Counted from the stretch's first letter, positions 1 through 8,634 are shown. The stretch is 64,000 bases of DNA from an uncultured Prevotella sp. (GCA_900545525.1 UQZX01000002.1:124001-188000), one strand, 5' to 3'. Made by a program: numbers and translations. The notes: generated from the letters alone by a model not told the origin.

Positions 1-708
1 GGCAAGTCCGTCTTCAACCTGTGTAAGCTGCATTTCAGCCTCGTTCACCTTGACGCTTACTTTCAGTCCGTCTGCCCTTGTGGCAACTCCTTCCTTTATC
101 ATCTTTGCCACGTCATCATCGAGCTTTTTGACAAGCTTCAGAAAACTGTTGGCAAGTTTCTCCTTCTGTCTTAGCGACACCACCGTCCAGTATGCCTTGT
201 CTATATTATATAGGGTAGACTGCATGCTGCTTTCAGCCTGGTTCGCCGCCATTTCCTCCGCGATATCGGCTATACGGTTAGCCGCCGTAATGCTCCCGCC
301 CATGTATATGGGCTGCCTTACCATTACCGATGCCGTGTATATGTTTCGTGTGTCAGTGCGGAAAGCATCACTCACTTTTTGCCCTATCTGGTTGACCATT
401 GCCGTCGTCTGTTCGTCAAGGATGCCGATGATGCTTCCAATATTCCCCAAGGTGTATTTCTGTGTTCCGTTGAGAATGGACAGTTCCCTGCTTGTATGCG
501 CGTATCCTCCAATTGCATCCACGTGGGGCAGGTATTTTGTGCGTGCCGCCTTGCGTATGTTCTTGGCAACATCCTGCTTCAGCCGCGCTATGTTCAGCTG
601 TTTGTTGTTGCGCAGTGCCATGGCACGGCAACTGTCAAGGCTGAGCATCTGCTGGGCATCTGCGCCTGTCGCACACATCAGTGTTATTAATGACAGAAAC
701 CATTTCAT
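1..708 (-). CDS. TolC-family outer-membrane efflux protein (N-terminal part; runs off window)
   Basis: Reading leftward from the ATG at 708 gives 236 codons with no stop before the window edge, so the C-terminal part is missing. The protein opens with a signal peptide (MKWFLSLITLMCATGADAQ), then LSLDSCRAMALRNN, the usual first helix of TolC-family outer-membrane factors, and a helix-rich stretch with a mid-domain containing YTASVMVRQPIYMGG, a typical TolC beta-strand/helix junction. Known role of the family: trimeric outer-membrane channel for tripartite efflux or type I secretion. It follows the coiled-coil gene at 718-1590 by 9 bases and is probably co-transcribed with it. Membrane-fusion and pump genes would have to lie outside the window; no substrate can be named. 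Confidence 0.85.
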   Translation of the reverse strand, partial: MKWFLSLITLMCATGADAQQMLSLDSCRAMALRNNKQLNIARLKQDVAKNIRKAARTKYLPHVDAIGGYAHTSRELSILNGTQKYTLGNIGSIIGILDEQTTAMVNQIGQKVSDAFRTDTRNIYTASVMVRQPIYMGGSITAANRIADIAEEMAANQAESSMQSTLYNIDKAYWTVVSLRQKEKLANSFLKLVKKLDDDVAKMIKEGVATRADGLKVSVKVNEAEMQLTQVEDGLA

Positions 709-717
709 AGGCAGTTG

Positions 718-1590
718 TTATTTAAGGGAGAAACTTCTTGAACCAATCATGCTTCCGTCGGCAAATATGCTCACCTTGTATGTTCCTCCGGTCAGCGTCT
801 CGCTTACGTTCCAGAACATGTCCACCGGTGTCTCGTCGCCTGTATACTCTATGGCTTTCTTCATGGAGTATTGCAGGTTGCGGTTCTCATAGCGGAATGA
901 GCCTCCGTTGCCGAGTACCGTCCCGTTGGGCTTTGTTATTATTACATACAGCGTGCGCACGCCGTTTGTTGCCGTGACGTTTCTTGCAATGTTGAAGCTA
1001 ACCTGTATCTTAGTGCATTTTTTCAGGCTCTTTGCGTTTTTGTTATTCTTGTTGAGTGTCTGCATGGATATGCCCGTGGCGTTGAGCTGTGCAGCGATAG
1101 CCACCTTTTCAGACAGGTTCTGCTTGTCGGCGTTCAGCCCTTCTATCTGTTTTGTAGCCTCCTCATACTGTCCCTTCACCCTTGTGTTTTCCTCTGTCAG
1201 GTTTTTGTTGAGGCGGTTCAGCGAGTCTATTTCGAGTATGTAGCTGCGTATCACGGCACGGCATGTGGCAAGTTCTTTCTTCAACCGTGTTATTTCTCTC
1301 GCGTCGGTAGCCTTGAGGCTTCTCAGCTCTTCAAGCAGCTTCTGTGTCTTCAACTGTTCCTGGGTGAGCTGTTCCACCAGCGAGTCGTTGTTGATAGCCG
1401 TCTTCATCTCGCTGTACTGGTCGGCAAAGCGCTGATACTCGTTTTCCATTTCTTTCTTGTCGAGTTCCGCCAGTTCCTGCATGTCCTTGTTCGCCTGTTT
1501 CTGTTCGTTGAGGCTGTAGCCCAGATACACTATGCCTGAAATCAGTGCCAGTACAATAATAATTACGGGGATAAAAACTTTCTTATTCAT
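718..1590 (-). CDS. membrane-anchored coiled-coil protein of unknown function
   Basis: A 290-residue protein with one N-terminal transmembrane segment (about residues 5-25, VFIPVIIIVLALISGIVYLG) with no obvious cleavage site, followed by a long charged coiled coil (about 28-165) rich in Glu, Lys, Leu and Gln, and a C-terminal beta-rich domain of about 110 residues (NIARNVTATNGVRTLYVIITKP... GTYKVSIFADGSMIGSRSF). The layout suggests an inner-membrane anchor with a periplasmic stalk and a folded tip. I do not recognise a named family. It is the first gene of a probable two-gene unit with the TolC-like gene downstream, so a role in envelope transport is possible but is only inferred from position. 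Confidence 0.75.
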   Translation of the reverse strand: MNKKVFIPVIIIVLALISGIVYLGYSLNEQKQANKDMQELAELDKKEMENEYQRFADQYSEMKTAINNDSLVEQLTQEQLKTQKLLEELRSLKATDAREITRLKKELATCRAVIRSYILEIDSLNRLNKNLTEENTRVKGQYEEATKQIEGLNADKQNLSEKVAIAAQLNATGISMQTLNKNNKNAKSLKKCTKIQVSFNIARNVTATNGVRTLYVIITKPNGTVLGNGGSFRYENRNLQYSMKKAIEYTGDETPVDMFWNVSETLTGGTYKVSIFADGSMIGSRSFSLK

Positions 1591-1660
1591 AACCGATAGC
1601 CGTTAATTCGTTATTACCTTATTAATATATTATGAAACGCGGTCAGTGTGTAGACCGATG

Positions 1661-1691
1661 CAAATTTATAGTTTTAAAACCAAACGGCAAA
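1661..1691 (-). promoter_or_regulatory. Bacteroidota-type promoter for the leftward coiled-coil/tolC unit
   Basis: On the minus strand the -7 box TAAATTTG (1668-1661) fits TAnnTTTG and a TTTG -33 element lies at 1691-1688, with a 19-base spacer, which is the consensus geometry. It sits about 70 bases upstream of the ATG at 1590. Confidence 0.6.
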
Positions 1692-1794
1692 TTATTTGTC
1701 ATACACCAATGCTTAAATATTGTAAAGATTATGATTTTTATGGAAAAATAGAGCAATATTAATGATATTTGATTATATTCGACTGCGTGTTCCA

Positions 1795-1957
1795 CTCCGT
1801 CTAATATACTCACGCTCGACAAAAGACAAATGAATTTGTTGTTTTGTTCTCGACTTATTCGTATGTTTGACTTCGTCTTCGACTCCGTCTAATATACTCA
1901 CGCTCGACAAAAAACAAATAAATTTGTTGTTTTGTTCTCGACTTATTCGTATATTTG
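1795..1957 (+). repeat. 75-bp promoter-like block duplicated in tandem (88-bp period)
   Basis: Two 75-base copies (1795-1869 and 1883-1957) differ at only about three positions and are separated by 13 bases. Each ends in a match to the -7 box (TATGTTTG at 1862-1869, TATATTTG at 1950-1957), and both point toward the DUF4492-cydAB genes. The -33 region is imperfect (TTGT at the right distance). The open frames crossing the block on the minus strand are themselves repeated and are not considered coding. The rest of 1591-1991 shows no gene. Confidence 0.75.
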
Positions 1958-1991
1958 CTATCGGTTTATATGGCATGAAAGTACTTTTATC

Positions 1992-2222
1992 ATGAAAAAG
2001 GCGAAATTCTTTCACCGTGTCAGCGACTTTTATTGCAGAAGGCTCAGAAGCATGGGTCTTGGCAGGACGCTGTGTCTTATCGTCGTATTGAAGCTTTTCA
2101 TCATATTTGCCGTGCTCAAACTCTTCTTCTTCCCCGACTTCATACGCAGCAGGGCACCCCGCGGCGACAGGGCAGGCTATGTGTCGTCTCAGGTGCTTGG
2201 GCGTGCGGTAGACAGGGAATAG
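1992..2222 (+). CDS. DUF4492 small membrane protein preceding cydAB
   Basis: A 76-residue basic protein beginning MKKAKFFHRVSDFYCRRL with one hydrophobic segment (about residues 27-46, LCLIVVLKLFIIFAVLKLFF) and a short charged tail. The ATG at 1992 is chosen over an upstream in-frame ATG at 1932, which would lie inside the duplicated promoter block. Known context: DUF4492 proteins are found directly before cytochrome bd oxidase genes in Bacteroidota and some Campylobacterota, which matches here (cydA begins 34 bases downstream). A role as an accessory or assembly subunit of the bd oxidase is inference from that linkage. Confidence 0.75.
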   Translation: MKKAKFFHRVSDFYCRRLRSMGLGRTLCLIVVLKLFIIFAVLKLFFFPDFIRSRAPRGDRAGYVSSQVLGRAVDRE

Positions 2223-2256
2223 ACAAAATGACAGTTAACTATTAATTTCTAAAATT

Positions 2257-3825
2257 ATGACAGACATATTGTTAAACATCGATGCTTCGTCAGTAGACTG
2301 GTCAAGGGCACAGTTTGCCCTGACCGCCATTTACCACTGGCTGTTTGTCCCTCTCACCCTGGGGCTTGCGGTCATCATGGGCATAATGGAAACATGTTAT
2401 TACCGTACCCGTAAGCGCTTCTGGAAAGATACGGCACGTTTCTGGCAGAAACTGTTCGGTATAAACTTTGCCATGGGGGTTGCAACCGGCATCATACTCG
2501 AGTTTGAGTTCGGCACAAACTGGAGCAACTATTCGTGGTTCGTGGGCGATATTTTCGGTGCCCCGCTTGCCATAGAGGGCATAGTGGCATTCTTTATGGA
2601 GGCTACGTTCGTTTCAGTTATGTTCTTCGGGTGGCGCAAGGTGTCGCCCGGCTTTCATCTCGCGTCCACATGGCTCACAGGTCTTGGCGCCACTATATCC
2701 GCGTGGTGGATACTGGTGGCAAATGCCTGGATGCAGTATCCGGTAGGTTGCGAGTTCAATCCCGACACCATGCGCAACGAGATGGTGTCGTTTGCAGATG
2801 TCGCCCTGTCGCCTTTTGCCATCGACAAGTTCTGCCATACGGTGACCTCGTCATGGATTATAGGTGCCGTTTTCACGGTTGCCGTAGGCTGTTACTATAT
2901 TTTGAAGAAGCGTGAAGAGAAGCTTGCCGTGGAGAGTATCAAGATTGGTGCGGCGTTCGGACTGCTGGCTTCCTTGCTTGCTGCGGGCACAGGCGACGGC
3001 TCGGCATACCGCGTTGCTTCCGTACAGCCAATGAAGCTTGCGGCAATGGAGGCACTCTACGATGGCGGCACGGATGTCAGCCTTACAGCCGTGGCGTGGG
3101 TAAGTCCTTTCTCGCAGCCCGACTACAGCCGTGGAGGCGAGCCGCCTTTGCGCATAGGCATACCCTGCGGTCTGTCGTTCCTTGCCACCCGCGATGCACA
3201 TGGCTATGTGCCGGGCATAAACGACCTTATAAAAGGCGGGTATAAACTGCCCGACGGCACAACGGCGCTGTCGCTCGACGAGAAGATAAGCCGCGGCAGC
3301 CGTGCCGTGAACGACCTTGCCGCATATCGCTCGATGAAGAGCCGCGGCAGTAAGGATGTCCACGCAGACTCCGTTTCCGCGGTTCTTGACAGGCTGAAGG
3401 CAAACATGCCTTACTTCGGATACGGGTATGTCAGCGATGCCGGGCAGATAGTGCCGTTCATTCCCGTGTGCTTCTGGGCATTCAGGGCTATGGTGGGTCT
3501 CGGCGCATTGTTCATAATTTTCTTTGCCGTGGTGCTGTTTATGGTTTACAGAAAGGACATTGCAGGTGCAAAATGGCTGCATGTGGCAGCTCTTGTCATG
3601 TTGCCTTTAGGATACATCGCGAGCGAGGCGGGCTGGATAGTGGCAGAGTTCGGACGGCAGCCGTGGACCATACAGGACATGCTGCCCACGTGGGTTGCCG
3701 TGTCAGACATCGGTGCGGGCAGCGTGATGCTTACCTTCTTCATCTTCCTTGCGCTCTTTACCACGCTTCTTGCGGCAGAGATTACAATCTTGTGCAAGGC
3801 AATAAAGAAAGGACCGAGGGCTTGA
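2257..3825 (+). CDS. cydA: cytochrome bd ubiquinol oxidase subunit I
   Basis: 522 residues, a multi-pass inner-membrane protein. It oxidises ubiquinol or menaquinol and, with CydB, reduces O2 to water with high affinity. Visible key residues: H27 (AIYHWLF, heme b595 ligand), E107 and E115 (IEGIVAFFME), H194 (FCHTVTSSW) and M412 (FRAMVGLG) as heme b558 ligands, K260/E265 of the quinol loop (QPMKLAAMEA) and the GRQPW signature at 466-470. All catalytic landmarks are present, so it should be active. The long insertion between about 270 and 390 is typical of Bacteroidota CydA. It forms an operon with DUF4492 and cydB and suits a fermentative gut or oral anaerobe that scavenges traces of oxygen. 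Confidence 0.96.
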   Translation: MTDILLNIDASSVDWSRAQFALTAIYHWLFVPLTLGLAVIMGIMETCYYRTRKRFWKDTARFWQKLFGINFAMGVATGIILEFEFGTNWSNYSWFVGDIFGAPLAIEGIVAFFMEATFVSVMFFGWRKVSPGFHLASTWLTGLGATISAWWILVANAWMQYPVGCEFNPDTMRNEMVSFADVALSPFAIDKFCHTVTSSWIIGAVFTVAVGCYYILKKREEKLAVESIKIGAAFGLLASLLAAGTGDGSAYRVASVQPMKLAAMEALYDGGTDVSLTAVAWVSPFSQPDYSRGGEPPLRIGIPCGLSFLATRDAHGYVPGINDLIKGGYKLPDGTTALSLDEKISRGSRAVNDLAAYRSMKSRGSKDVHADSVSAVLDRLKANMPYFGYGYVSDAGQIVPFIPVCFWAFRAMVGLGALFIIFFAVVLFMVYRKDIAGAKWLHVAALVMLPLGYIASEAGWIVAEFGRQPWTIQDMLPTWVAVSDIGAGSVMLTFFIFLALFTTLLAAEITILCKAIKKGPRA

Positions 3826-3932
3826 CCCGTGTCTTTGCCGGAGCCTTTCAGATGCCAAGGCGTTTGTTGCCGGCAGACATCTTGATGCCTTTCAATATCA
3901 GTAACAGAAAAAACTAAAAAACAAAGAAAATC

Positions 3933-5075
3933 ATGACATACATATTTTTGCAGCATTACTGGTGGCTCATCGTTTCCCTTTTAGGAGCGTTGCTTGTGTT
4001 CCTCATGTTCGTACAGGGAGCAAACTCTCTTCTGTTCAGCCTTGGAGCCACCGAGGAAGAGCGCCGTATGATAGTAAACTCGACAGGACGCAAGTGGGAA
4101 CTGACGTTTACCACGCTCGTAACCTTCGGCGGCGCATTCTTTGCCTCATTCCCCCTGTTCTACAGCACGAGCTTCGGCGGCGCCTACTGGCTGTGGATGA
4201 TAATCCTCTTCTCTTTCGTACTGCAGGCGGTGAGCTATGAGTTTCAGAGCAAGCACGGCAACATACTCGGAACTGCCGCATACCGTTGGTTCCTCATAAT
4301 AAACGGTATAGCCGGACCCTTCCTGCTTGGATGTGCGGTGGCAACGTTTTTCAACGGCTCAAATTTCGTTGTGTCGAAGATGAATATCACCGACGGCATG
4401 CAGCCTGTGATAAGCTCGTGGGCAAACGCCTCGCACGGTCTCGACGCGCTTCTCGACCCGTGGAACCTCGTGCTGGGGCTTGCCGTGTTCTTCCTTGCCC
4501 GTGTTCTCGGCATATTATATGTGATGAACAATGTCGATGACGAGAACATACGGTGCCGCGGCAGCGTGCGCCTCATAGGCTGTGCCGTGCCTTTCCTCAT
4601 CCTGTTTGTGGCTTTTCTCGTGCGCACCCTTCTCAAAGACGGCTATGCTGTCAGTGCTTCTACGGGCGAGGTGTATATGCAGCCGATGAAATATCTCGGC
4701 AACCTTGCCGATATGTGGTATGTGGCGGCGGTGCTTGCCGTTGGCGTTGTCATGGTGCTCTATGCCATTGTGCGCACCGTTGTCAGCAAGACATTCGTGC
4801 GCGGTATATGGGCTGGCGGCGCAGGGACAGTCCTTGTGGTTCTCAGCCTGCTTCTTTGTGCCGGCTGGAACGACACGGCGTACTATCCCTCCAATGCCGA
4901 TCTGCAGAGCAGCCTTACCATTGCCAACAGTTGCAGCAGTGAGTTTACGCTCCGCACCATGACATACGTGTCGTTCCTCGTTCCGTTTGTTCTTGCATAT
5001 ATTGCGGCAGTATGGCGCAAAATGGACAGGAAAAGCATAGACAGGGACGAGATGAGGAGTGACGACCTCTATTGA
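3933..5075 (+). CDS. cydB: cytochrome bd ubiquinol oxidase subunit II
   Basis: 380 residues with about eight to nine membrane helices. The N-terminus (YIFLQHYWWLIVSLLGALLVFLMFVQGANSLL as hydrophobic helix 1) and the TGRKWELTFTTLVTFGGAFFASFP stretch are characteristic of CydB in Bacteroidota. It is the structural partner of CydA in the bd oxidase. It follows cydA by 107 bases, in which I see no separate gene. No cydX-like small subunit was recognised after it; DUF4492 upstream may fill a similar place. A hairpin at 5178-5206 is the likely end of the transcript. Confidence 0.95.
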   Translation: MTYIFLQHYWWLIVSLLGALLVFLMFVQGANSLLFSLGATEEERRMIVNSTGRKWELTFTTLVTFGGAFFASFPLFYSTSFGGAYWLWMIILFSFVLQAVSYEFQSKHGNILGTAAYRWFLIINGIAGPFLLGCAVATFFNGSNFVVSKMNITDGMQPVISSWANASHGLDALLDPWNLVLGLAVFFLARVLGILYVMNNVDDENIRCRGSVRLIGCAVPFLILFVAFLVRTLLKDGYAVSASTGEVYMQPMKYLGNLADMWYVAAVLAVGVVMVLYAIVRTVVSKTFVRGIWAGGAGTVLVVLSLLLCAGWNDTAYYPSNADLQSSLTIANSCSSEFTLRTMTYVSFLVPFVLAYIAAVWRKMDRKSIDRDEMRSDDLY

Positions 5076-5177
5076 AAACCGTAACAAAAGCCTGCCGTCA
5101 TGCTTCATATTGCAAGTGTAATGGCAGCTGAAACGTAAAACGGTAATTATATAAAGCTTTGTCCTTATAATATGAAA

Positions 5178-5206
5178 GGTGGCATTTGGCATTGCTAAAT
5201 GCCACC
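5178..5206. terminator. hairpin after cydB
   Basis: A 10-bp perfect stem (5178-5187 GGTGGCATTT with 5197-5206 AAATGCCACC) followed by a short pyrimidine run, about 100 bases after the cydB stop. Related GGCATTT or GCATT units recur to about 5250, matching the hairpin family also seen at 21.75, 45.6 and 56.36 kb. Confidence 0.5.
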
Positions 5207-5277
5207 CTTTGCATTGCTAAAGATGCCCTTTTGGAGCCTCAAATGCCACCTCTTATAATACGAATGACGTGATAACG

Positions 5278-5637
5278 TGAGTTCTGTGGATTTATCTTCC
5301 TTGTATATTACAAACCACCCCTGCCCCTCCTTTGAAAAAGGAGGGGCAGGGGTGGAATGGAGTAAGGAGTAAAGGGAGTAGGGAGTTAAAGAAGTTATGG
5401 GGAGTTATAGGAAGTTAAAAGACAAATGATAAAGTAATAAGTAAAGGAAGTAAGGAGTCTGTACTTTCCATGAAGAAGGAGAGAAATGTAATAAGTATTC
5501 AATGAAAATATACATCATATTAAATAAACATACATATTATATATCTGCATGTTATGTCTGCGCTGTGTCCCCTCCTTTTCCAAAGGAGGGGCAGGGGTGG
5601 TTTGTAATATACAAGGAAGATAAATCCGCAGAACTCA
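5278..5637. repeat. MITE-like element, family 1, copy 1 (57-bp terminal inverted repeats)
   Basis: Left arm 5278-5334 and right arm 5581-5637 are inverted repeats of 57 bases with a single mismatch. They begin TGAGTTCTG and contain the C-rich stretch ACCACCCCTGCCCCTCC. The left arm also folds on its own into a hairpin (5316-5355). The interior holds a purine-rich GGAGTAA/GGAGTTA simple-sequence stretch (about 5357-5463) and an AT-rich segment (5498-5560) that resembles the interior of the second copy at 8.6-8.8 kb. There is no open frame for a transposase, so if mobile it would be non-autonomous. Confidence 0.7.
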
Positions 5638-5725
5638 TATTTCTTTAATGTCCTTAAAGACCTTAATGACCTTAGCCCCATCTAAAACCAAAAAATCAAC
5701 AAAACAATAAAAAATACCGCTTGTT

Positions 5726-5757
5726 TTTGCGAGTTTAAAATAAAACTTGTATATTTG
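5726..5757 (+). promoter_or_regulatory. trp operon promoter
   Basis: TTTG (5726-5729) and TATATTTG (5750-5757) are separated by 20 bases, a full match to the Bacteroidota -33/-7 promoter. Transcription would start about 10 bases later, just before the trp leader peptide. Confidence 0.75.
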
Positions 5758-5776
5758 CATTCGGATTAAAACATAT

Positions 5777-5845
5777 ATGATGAAAATGAACAGTATATTA
5801 TCTCAGGCATGGTGGTGGCGTAACTCAAGATTTAAAAAGTCGTGA
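5777..5845 (+). CDS. trpL: tryptophan operon leader peptide
   Basis: A 22-codon frame starting MMKMNSILSQA contains three consecutive Trp codons (5810-5818) followed by RNSRFKKS and TGA. It lies between the trp promoter and an intrinsic terminator 37 bases downstream, ahead of trpD. Three Trp codons in such a short peptide are very unlikely by chance. Known mechanism: ribosome stalling at these codons when charged tRNA-Trp is scarce prevents formation of the terminator. I could not identify a convincing antiterminator stem by eye. Confidence 0.85.
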   Translation: MMKMNSILSQAWWWRNSRFKKS

Positions 5846-5881
5846 GCCGGTAGCCGTGTATATACTGAATTAGGAATATGA

Positions 5882-5913
5882 AGGCCTGTCGTTCTTGCGA
5901 CAGGTCTTTTTTT
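5882..5913 (+). terminator. trp attenuator terminator
   Basis: A 10-bp stem (5882-5891 with 5898-5907, one G-U pair), 6-base loop TTCTTG, then seven T residues. It lies between trpL and trpD, in the position expected of the attenuator. An open frame running through it from 5878 in the trpD phase is therefore not taken as the trpD start. Confidence 0.85.
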
Positions 5914-5940
5914 ATTAATACGATAACAGGAGGGAATATT

Positions 5941-6948
5941 ATGGAAATGAAGGATATCTTACACAGAATGTTAAGCCATGAGGAGTTTACACGTAAGGAG
6001 ACGCACGACATCCTTGTGGGCATTACACGCAGCGAGTTTCCTGCAGAACAGATAACAGCACTGCTTACCGGGCTTCAGATGCGGGGCATAACGGTGGACG
6101 AGCTGCTGGGGCTTCGCGACGGAATACTGGAGACGGGCGTGCCTGTGGTGCTCGATTGCGACAGGTATACCGATATTGTCGGTACGGGCGGCGACGGGAA
6201 GAACACTTTCAATATATCCACCTGTGCATGTTTTGTCATGGCAGGCGCAGGATATAAGGTTGCAAAACACGGCAATTATGCCGCAACGTCGGCAAGCGGG
6301 GCTTCAAACGTCATAGAGGCTCACGGCGTGGCGTTTACTGCGGACCGTGACCGGCTGAACCGCTCCATGGATGGTTGTGGCGTGGTTTATCTCCATGCAC
6401 CCCTCTTTGCGCGTGCCATGAAGTTTGTCGCTCCGGTGCGCCGTGCGCTATGCTTCCCCACATGCTTCAACCTGCTTGGTCCGCTTGTCAACCCGTCGCG
6501 TCCCGGCTGCCAGTTGCTGGGCGTTGCAAATCTTGCCCAGATGCGTCTTTATGCCGGTGTTTACGGCAGGCTTGACATGGACTACGGCATAGTGAACAGC
6601 ACCGACGGATATGATGAAGTGTCGCTTACAGGCAGCTTTAAGGTGGTGACTAACGGCGGCGAGCACATTTACAAGCCTTCGGACATAGGGATGCCGGTGG
6701 CAAGTCCTGAAAGCCTTGAAGGCGGAAAGACGGTGGAAGAGGCAAAGGAGATATTCGACAGCGTGCTCGAAAACCGTGCGCATCCGGCGCGGCGCAACGT
6801 TGTCATTGCCAATGCAGCCTTTGCCATGCAGGTGGCAGAAAGAGGCAATAAGGGCATTGAGGAGTGTATGGACATGGCGCGTGAGTCGCTCGACAGCGGG
6901 CGTGCCCTCACCGCATTCCGCCGGTTTGTGGAGCTGAACGCTATTTGA
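5941..6948 (+). CDS. trpD: anthranilate phosphoribosyltransferase
   Basis: 335 residues from the ATG at 5941, which has a good ribosome site (AGGAGGG about 8 bases upstream); an in-frame ATG at 5878 would put the start inside the attenuator hairpin and is rejected. It transfers phosphoribose from PRPP to anthranilate. Visible motifs: GTGGD at residues 81-85 (PRPP/anthranilate site), KHGNYAATSASGASNVIEA, and a glycosyltransferase-family-3 fold. It is the first structural gene after the leader; the glutamine amidotransferase TrpG is a separate gene at the far end of the operon, so there is no TrpGD fusion. Confidence 0.95.
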   Translation: MEMKDILHRMLSHEEFTRKETHDILVGITRSEFPAEQITALLTGLQMRGITVDELLGLRDGILETGVPVVLDCDRYTDIVGTGGDGKNTFNISTCACFVMAGAGYKVAKHGNYAATSASGASNVIEAHGVAFTADRDRLNRSMDGCGVVYLHAPLFARAMKFVAPVRRALCFPTCFNLLGPLVNPSRPGCQLLGVANLAQMRLYAGVYGRLDMDYGIVNSTDGYDEVSLTGSFKVVTNGGEHIYKPSDIGMPVASPESLEGGKTVEEAKEIFDSVLENRAHPARRNVVIANAAFAMQVAERGNKGIEECMDMARESLDSGRALTAFRRFVELNAI

Positions 6949-6999
6949 GGGGCAGTTAAGGTCTTTTAAGGTCATGACAGTTATTAAAGTAATGCAGAT

Positions 7000-7824
7000 A
7001 TGGATATACTTGAAGAGATAATAGCATGGAAGCGGCGTGAGGTCGGGATGTTCAAGGAAGCCGTTCCGTCAACCGTATTATATAATAAGGTGGAAGGATT
7101 GCAGGATGTTGCCGTGCCGTCGATGCGCGATGCCCTGATGACGTCTGACAGCGGGATAATAGCCGAGTTCAAACGCCGTTCGCCCTCAAAGGGGTGGATA
7201 CGCGAGGACGGTGATGCGGCTGTGATACCGTCAGACTATCAGAAGAACGGCGCATCGGCGGTGAGCATACTTACGGATACGAAGTTTTTCGGCGGCAGCG
7301 ACGGTTTTGTCAAGACCGCGAGACGGTCGGGATTGACGCTCCCCGTGCTCTACAAGAACTTTGTCGTAGATGAGTATCAGCTCTTTCAGGCGCGCGCCTG
7401 CGGCGCATCGGCGGTGTTGCTCATTGCCGCCGTGCTGTCAAGGGCAGACTGTTCCGCGCTGATGAGGACGGCTCATGAGATAGGCTTGGAGGTCCTTCTT
7501 GAGATACACGGCGTGGAAGAGCTGGAGTATCTTGACGATGAGCCGGACATGTGTGGCGTGAACAACCGCAACCTTGGCACGTTTGTCACGGATGTGCAGA
7601 ACTCTTTTATGCTTGCCGGGAGGCTGCCGCGCGGCATGTGCCGTGTCAGTGAGAGCGGCATCGGCAGTGCCGGCACGGTATGTATGTTGCGTGAGGCAGG
7701 TTTCAACGGCTTTCTTATAGGCGAGAGCTTCATGAGGGAGCCTGTGCCAGGAGAGGCACTGCGCCGGTTTTTGATGTCTATGGCACAGGTTACAGGAGAC
7801 GGCAGCAAGATAGTTTATCAATAG
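7000..7824 (+). CDS. trpC: indole-3-glycerol phosphate synthase
   Basis: 274 residues, a TIM-barrel enzyme that closes the indole ring of CdRP. Visible landmarks: the catalytic IAEFKRRSPSKGWI (about 54-67), LPVLYKNFVVDEYQLFQAR with the second catalytic Lys, the barrel Glu in LEVLLEIHGVEELE, GVNNRNL and SESGIGSA near the phosphate site. It is stand-alone, not fused to TrpF. It lies 51 bases after trpD and 37 bases before trpF. Confidence 0.95.
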   Translation: MDILEEIIAWKRREVGMFKEAVPSTVLYNKVEGLQDVAVPSMRDALMTSDSGIIAEFKRRSPSKGWIREDGDAAVIPSDYQKNGASAVSILTDTKFFGGSDGFVKTARRSGLTLPVLYKNFVVDEYQLFQARACGASAVLLIAAVLSRADCSALMRTAHEIGLEVLLEIHGVEELEYLDDEPDMCGVNNRNLGTFVTDVQNSFMLAGRLPRGMCRVSESGIGSAGTVCMLREAGFNGFLIGESFMREPVPGEALRRFLMSMAQVTGDGSKIVYQ

Positions 7825-7861
7825 AAAGATATATGACAAAAATAAAAAGGAGATGATGACA

Positions 7862-8542
7862 ATGAAGAATATCATGATAAAAGTTTGCGGCATGCGCGAT
7901 GTGGAGAACATACGCGCCGTTGCGGCACTTGGAGTGGACATGATTGGTTTCGTGTTTTGGAAAGACAGTCCGCGGTATGTCAGTATGATGTCGTCGGAAG
8001 CCGGCATCATGCCCGACTATGCAGGCGACAACGTGCGCAGTGTTGGCAGCGGTATAAAGAAAGTGGGTGTCTTTGTTGACGACATGCCTCAGAATATCGT
8101 TACGCGGGTATATAACTACGGGCTGGATTATGTGCAATTGCATGGCAGTGAAAGTCCAGTGATGATAGAGAACCTGCGCCGTACGCTCGACCCGGACATA
8201 CGCAAGGGTGTCAGGATAATAAAGGCGATAAGCGTGGAGACGGCGGAGGATGTCGGCAAATGGCGCGAGTATGACGGCGTGGCGGACATGCTTCTCTTCG
8301 ATACCAAGTGCACATGTGTGGGCGGCAGCGGAAACCGGTTTGACTGGAGCGTGCTGCAATCCTACGACGGAGGCATCCCCTTTATGCTCGGCGGCGGCAT
8401 AGGGCCGGACGACATACGGCGTGTGAAGGACTTCGAGCATCCCATGTTTGCCGGCATAGACCTCAACAGCAGGTTTGAGACGGAGCCGGGGGTGAAGGAT
8501 GTGGAGGCTCTGAGAGAATTTATCGGTGAGATTAGAGGATAA
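7862..8542 (+). CDS. trpF: phosphoribosylanthranilate isomerase
   Basis: 226 residues from the ATG at 7862. Two earlier in-frame ATGs (7853, 7856) are so close to the AGGAG at 7848-7852 that 7862, spaced nine bases from it, is the more likely start. The enzyme performs the Amadori rearrangement of PRA to CdRP. Visible: IKVCGMRD with the catalytic Cys (C9), the general acid Asp in LLFDTKC, and a phosphate-binding LGGGIGPDDI loop. About 300 bases, holding a repeat element, separate it from trpA. Confidence 0.94.
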   Translation: MKNIMIKVCGMRDVENIRAVAALGVDMIGFVFWKDSPRYVSMMSSEAGIMPDYAGDNVRSVGSGIKKVGVFVDDMPQNIVTRVYNYGLDYVQLHGSESPVMIENLRRTLDPDIRKGVRIIKAISVETAEDVGKWREYDGVADMLLFDTKCTCVGGSGNRFDWSVLQSYDGGIPFMLGGGIGPDDIRRVKDFEHPMFAGIDLNSRFETEPGVKDVEALREFIGEIRG

Positions 8543-8634
8543 GGGGGCTTGGCTTATAGGCGAAAGGGAGCGATAATTCCATTATCATCCCATACTCCAT
8601 TTTCTCCTTCCTCCTTAAAAACTTGAGTTCGATT

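Noticed and set aside
50..892. 280-codon rightward frame
   Set aside because: It is antisense to the TolC-like and coiled-coil genes, which have a signal peptide, family motifs and a promoter.
1773..2015. 80-codon leftward frame with an internal repeat
   Set aside because: It only translates the duplicated promoter block and its peptide repeats because the DNA does.
2851..3582. 243-codon leftward frame
   Set aside because: Antisense to cydA; composition rich in Cys and His as expected of a shadow frame.
5878..5940. N-terminal extension of trpD
   Set aside because: The extension would be encoded by the attenuator hairpin and T-run; the ribosome site AGGAGGG marks the ATG at 5941.
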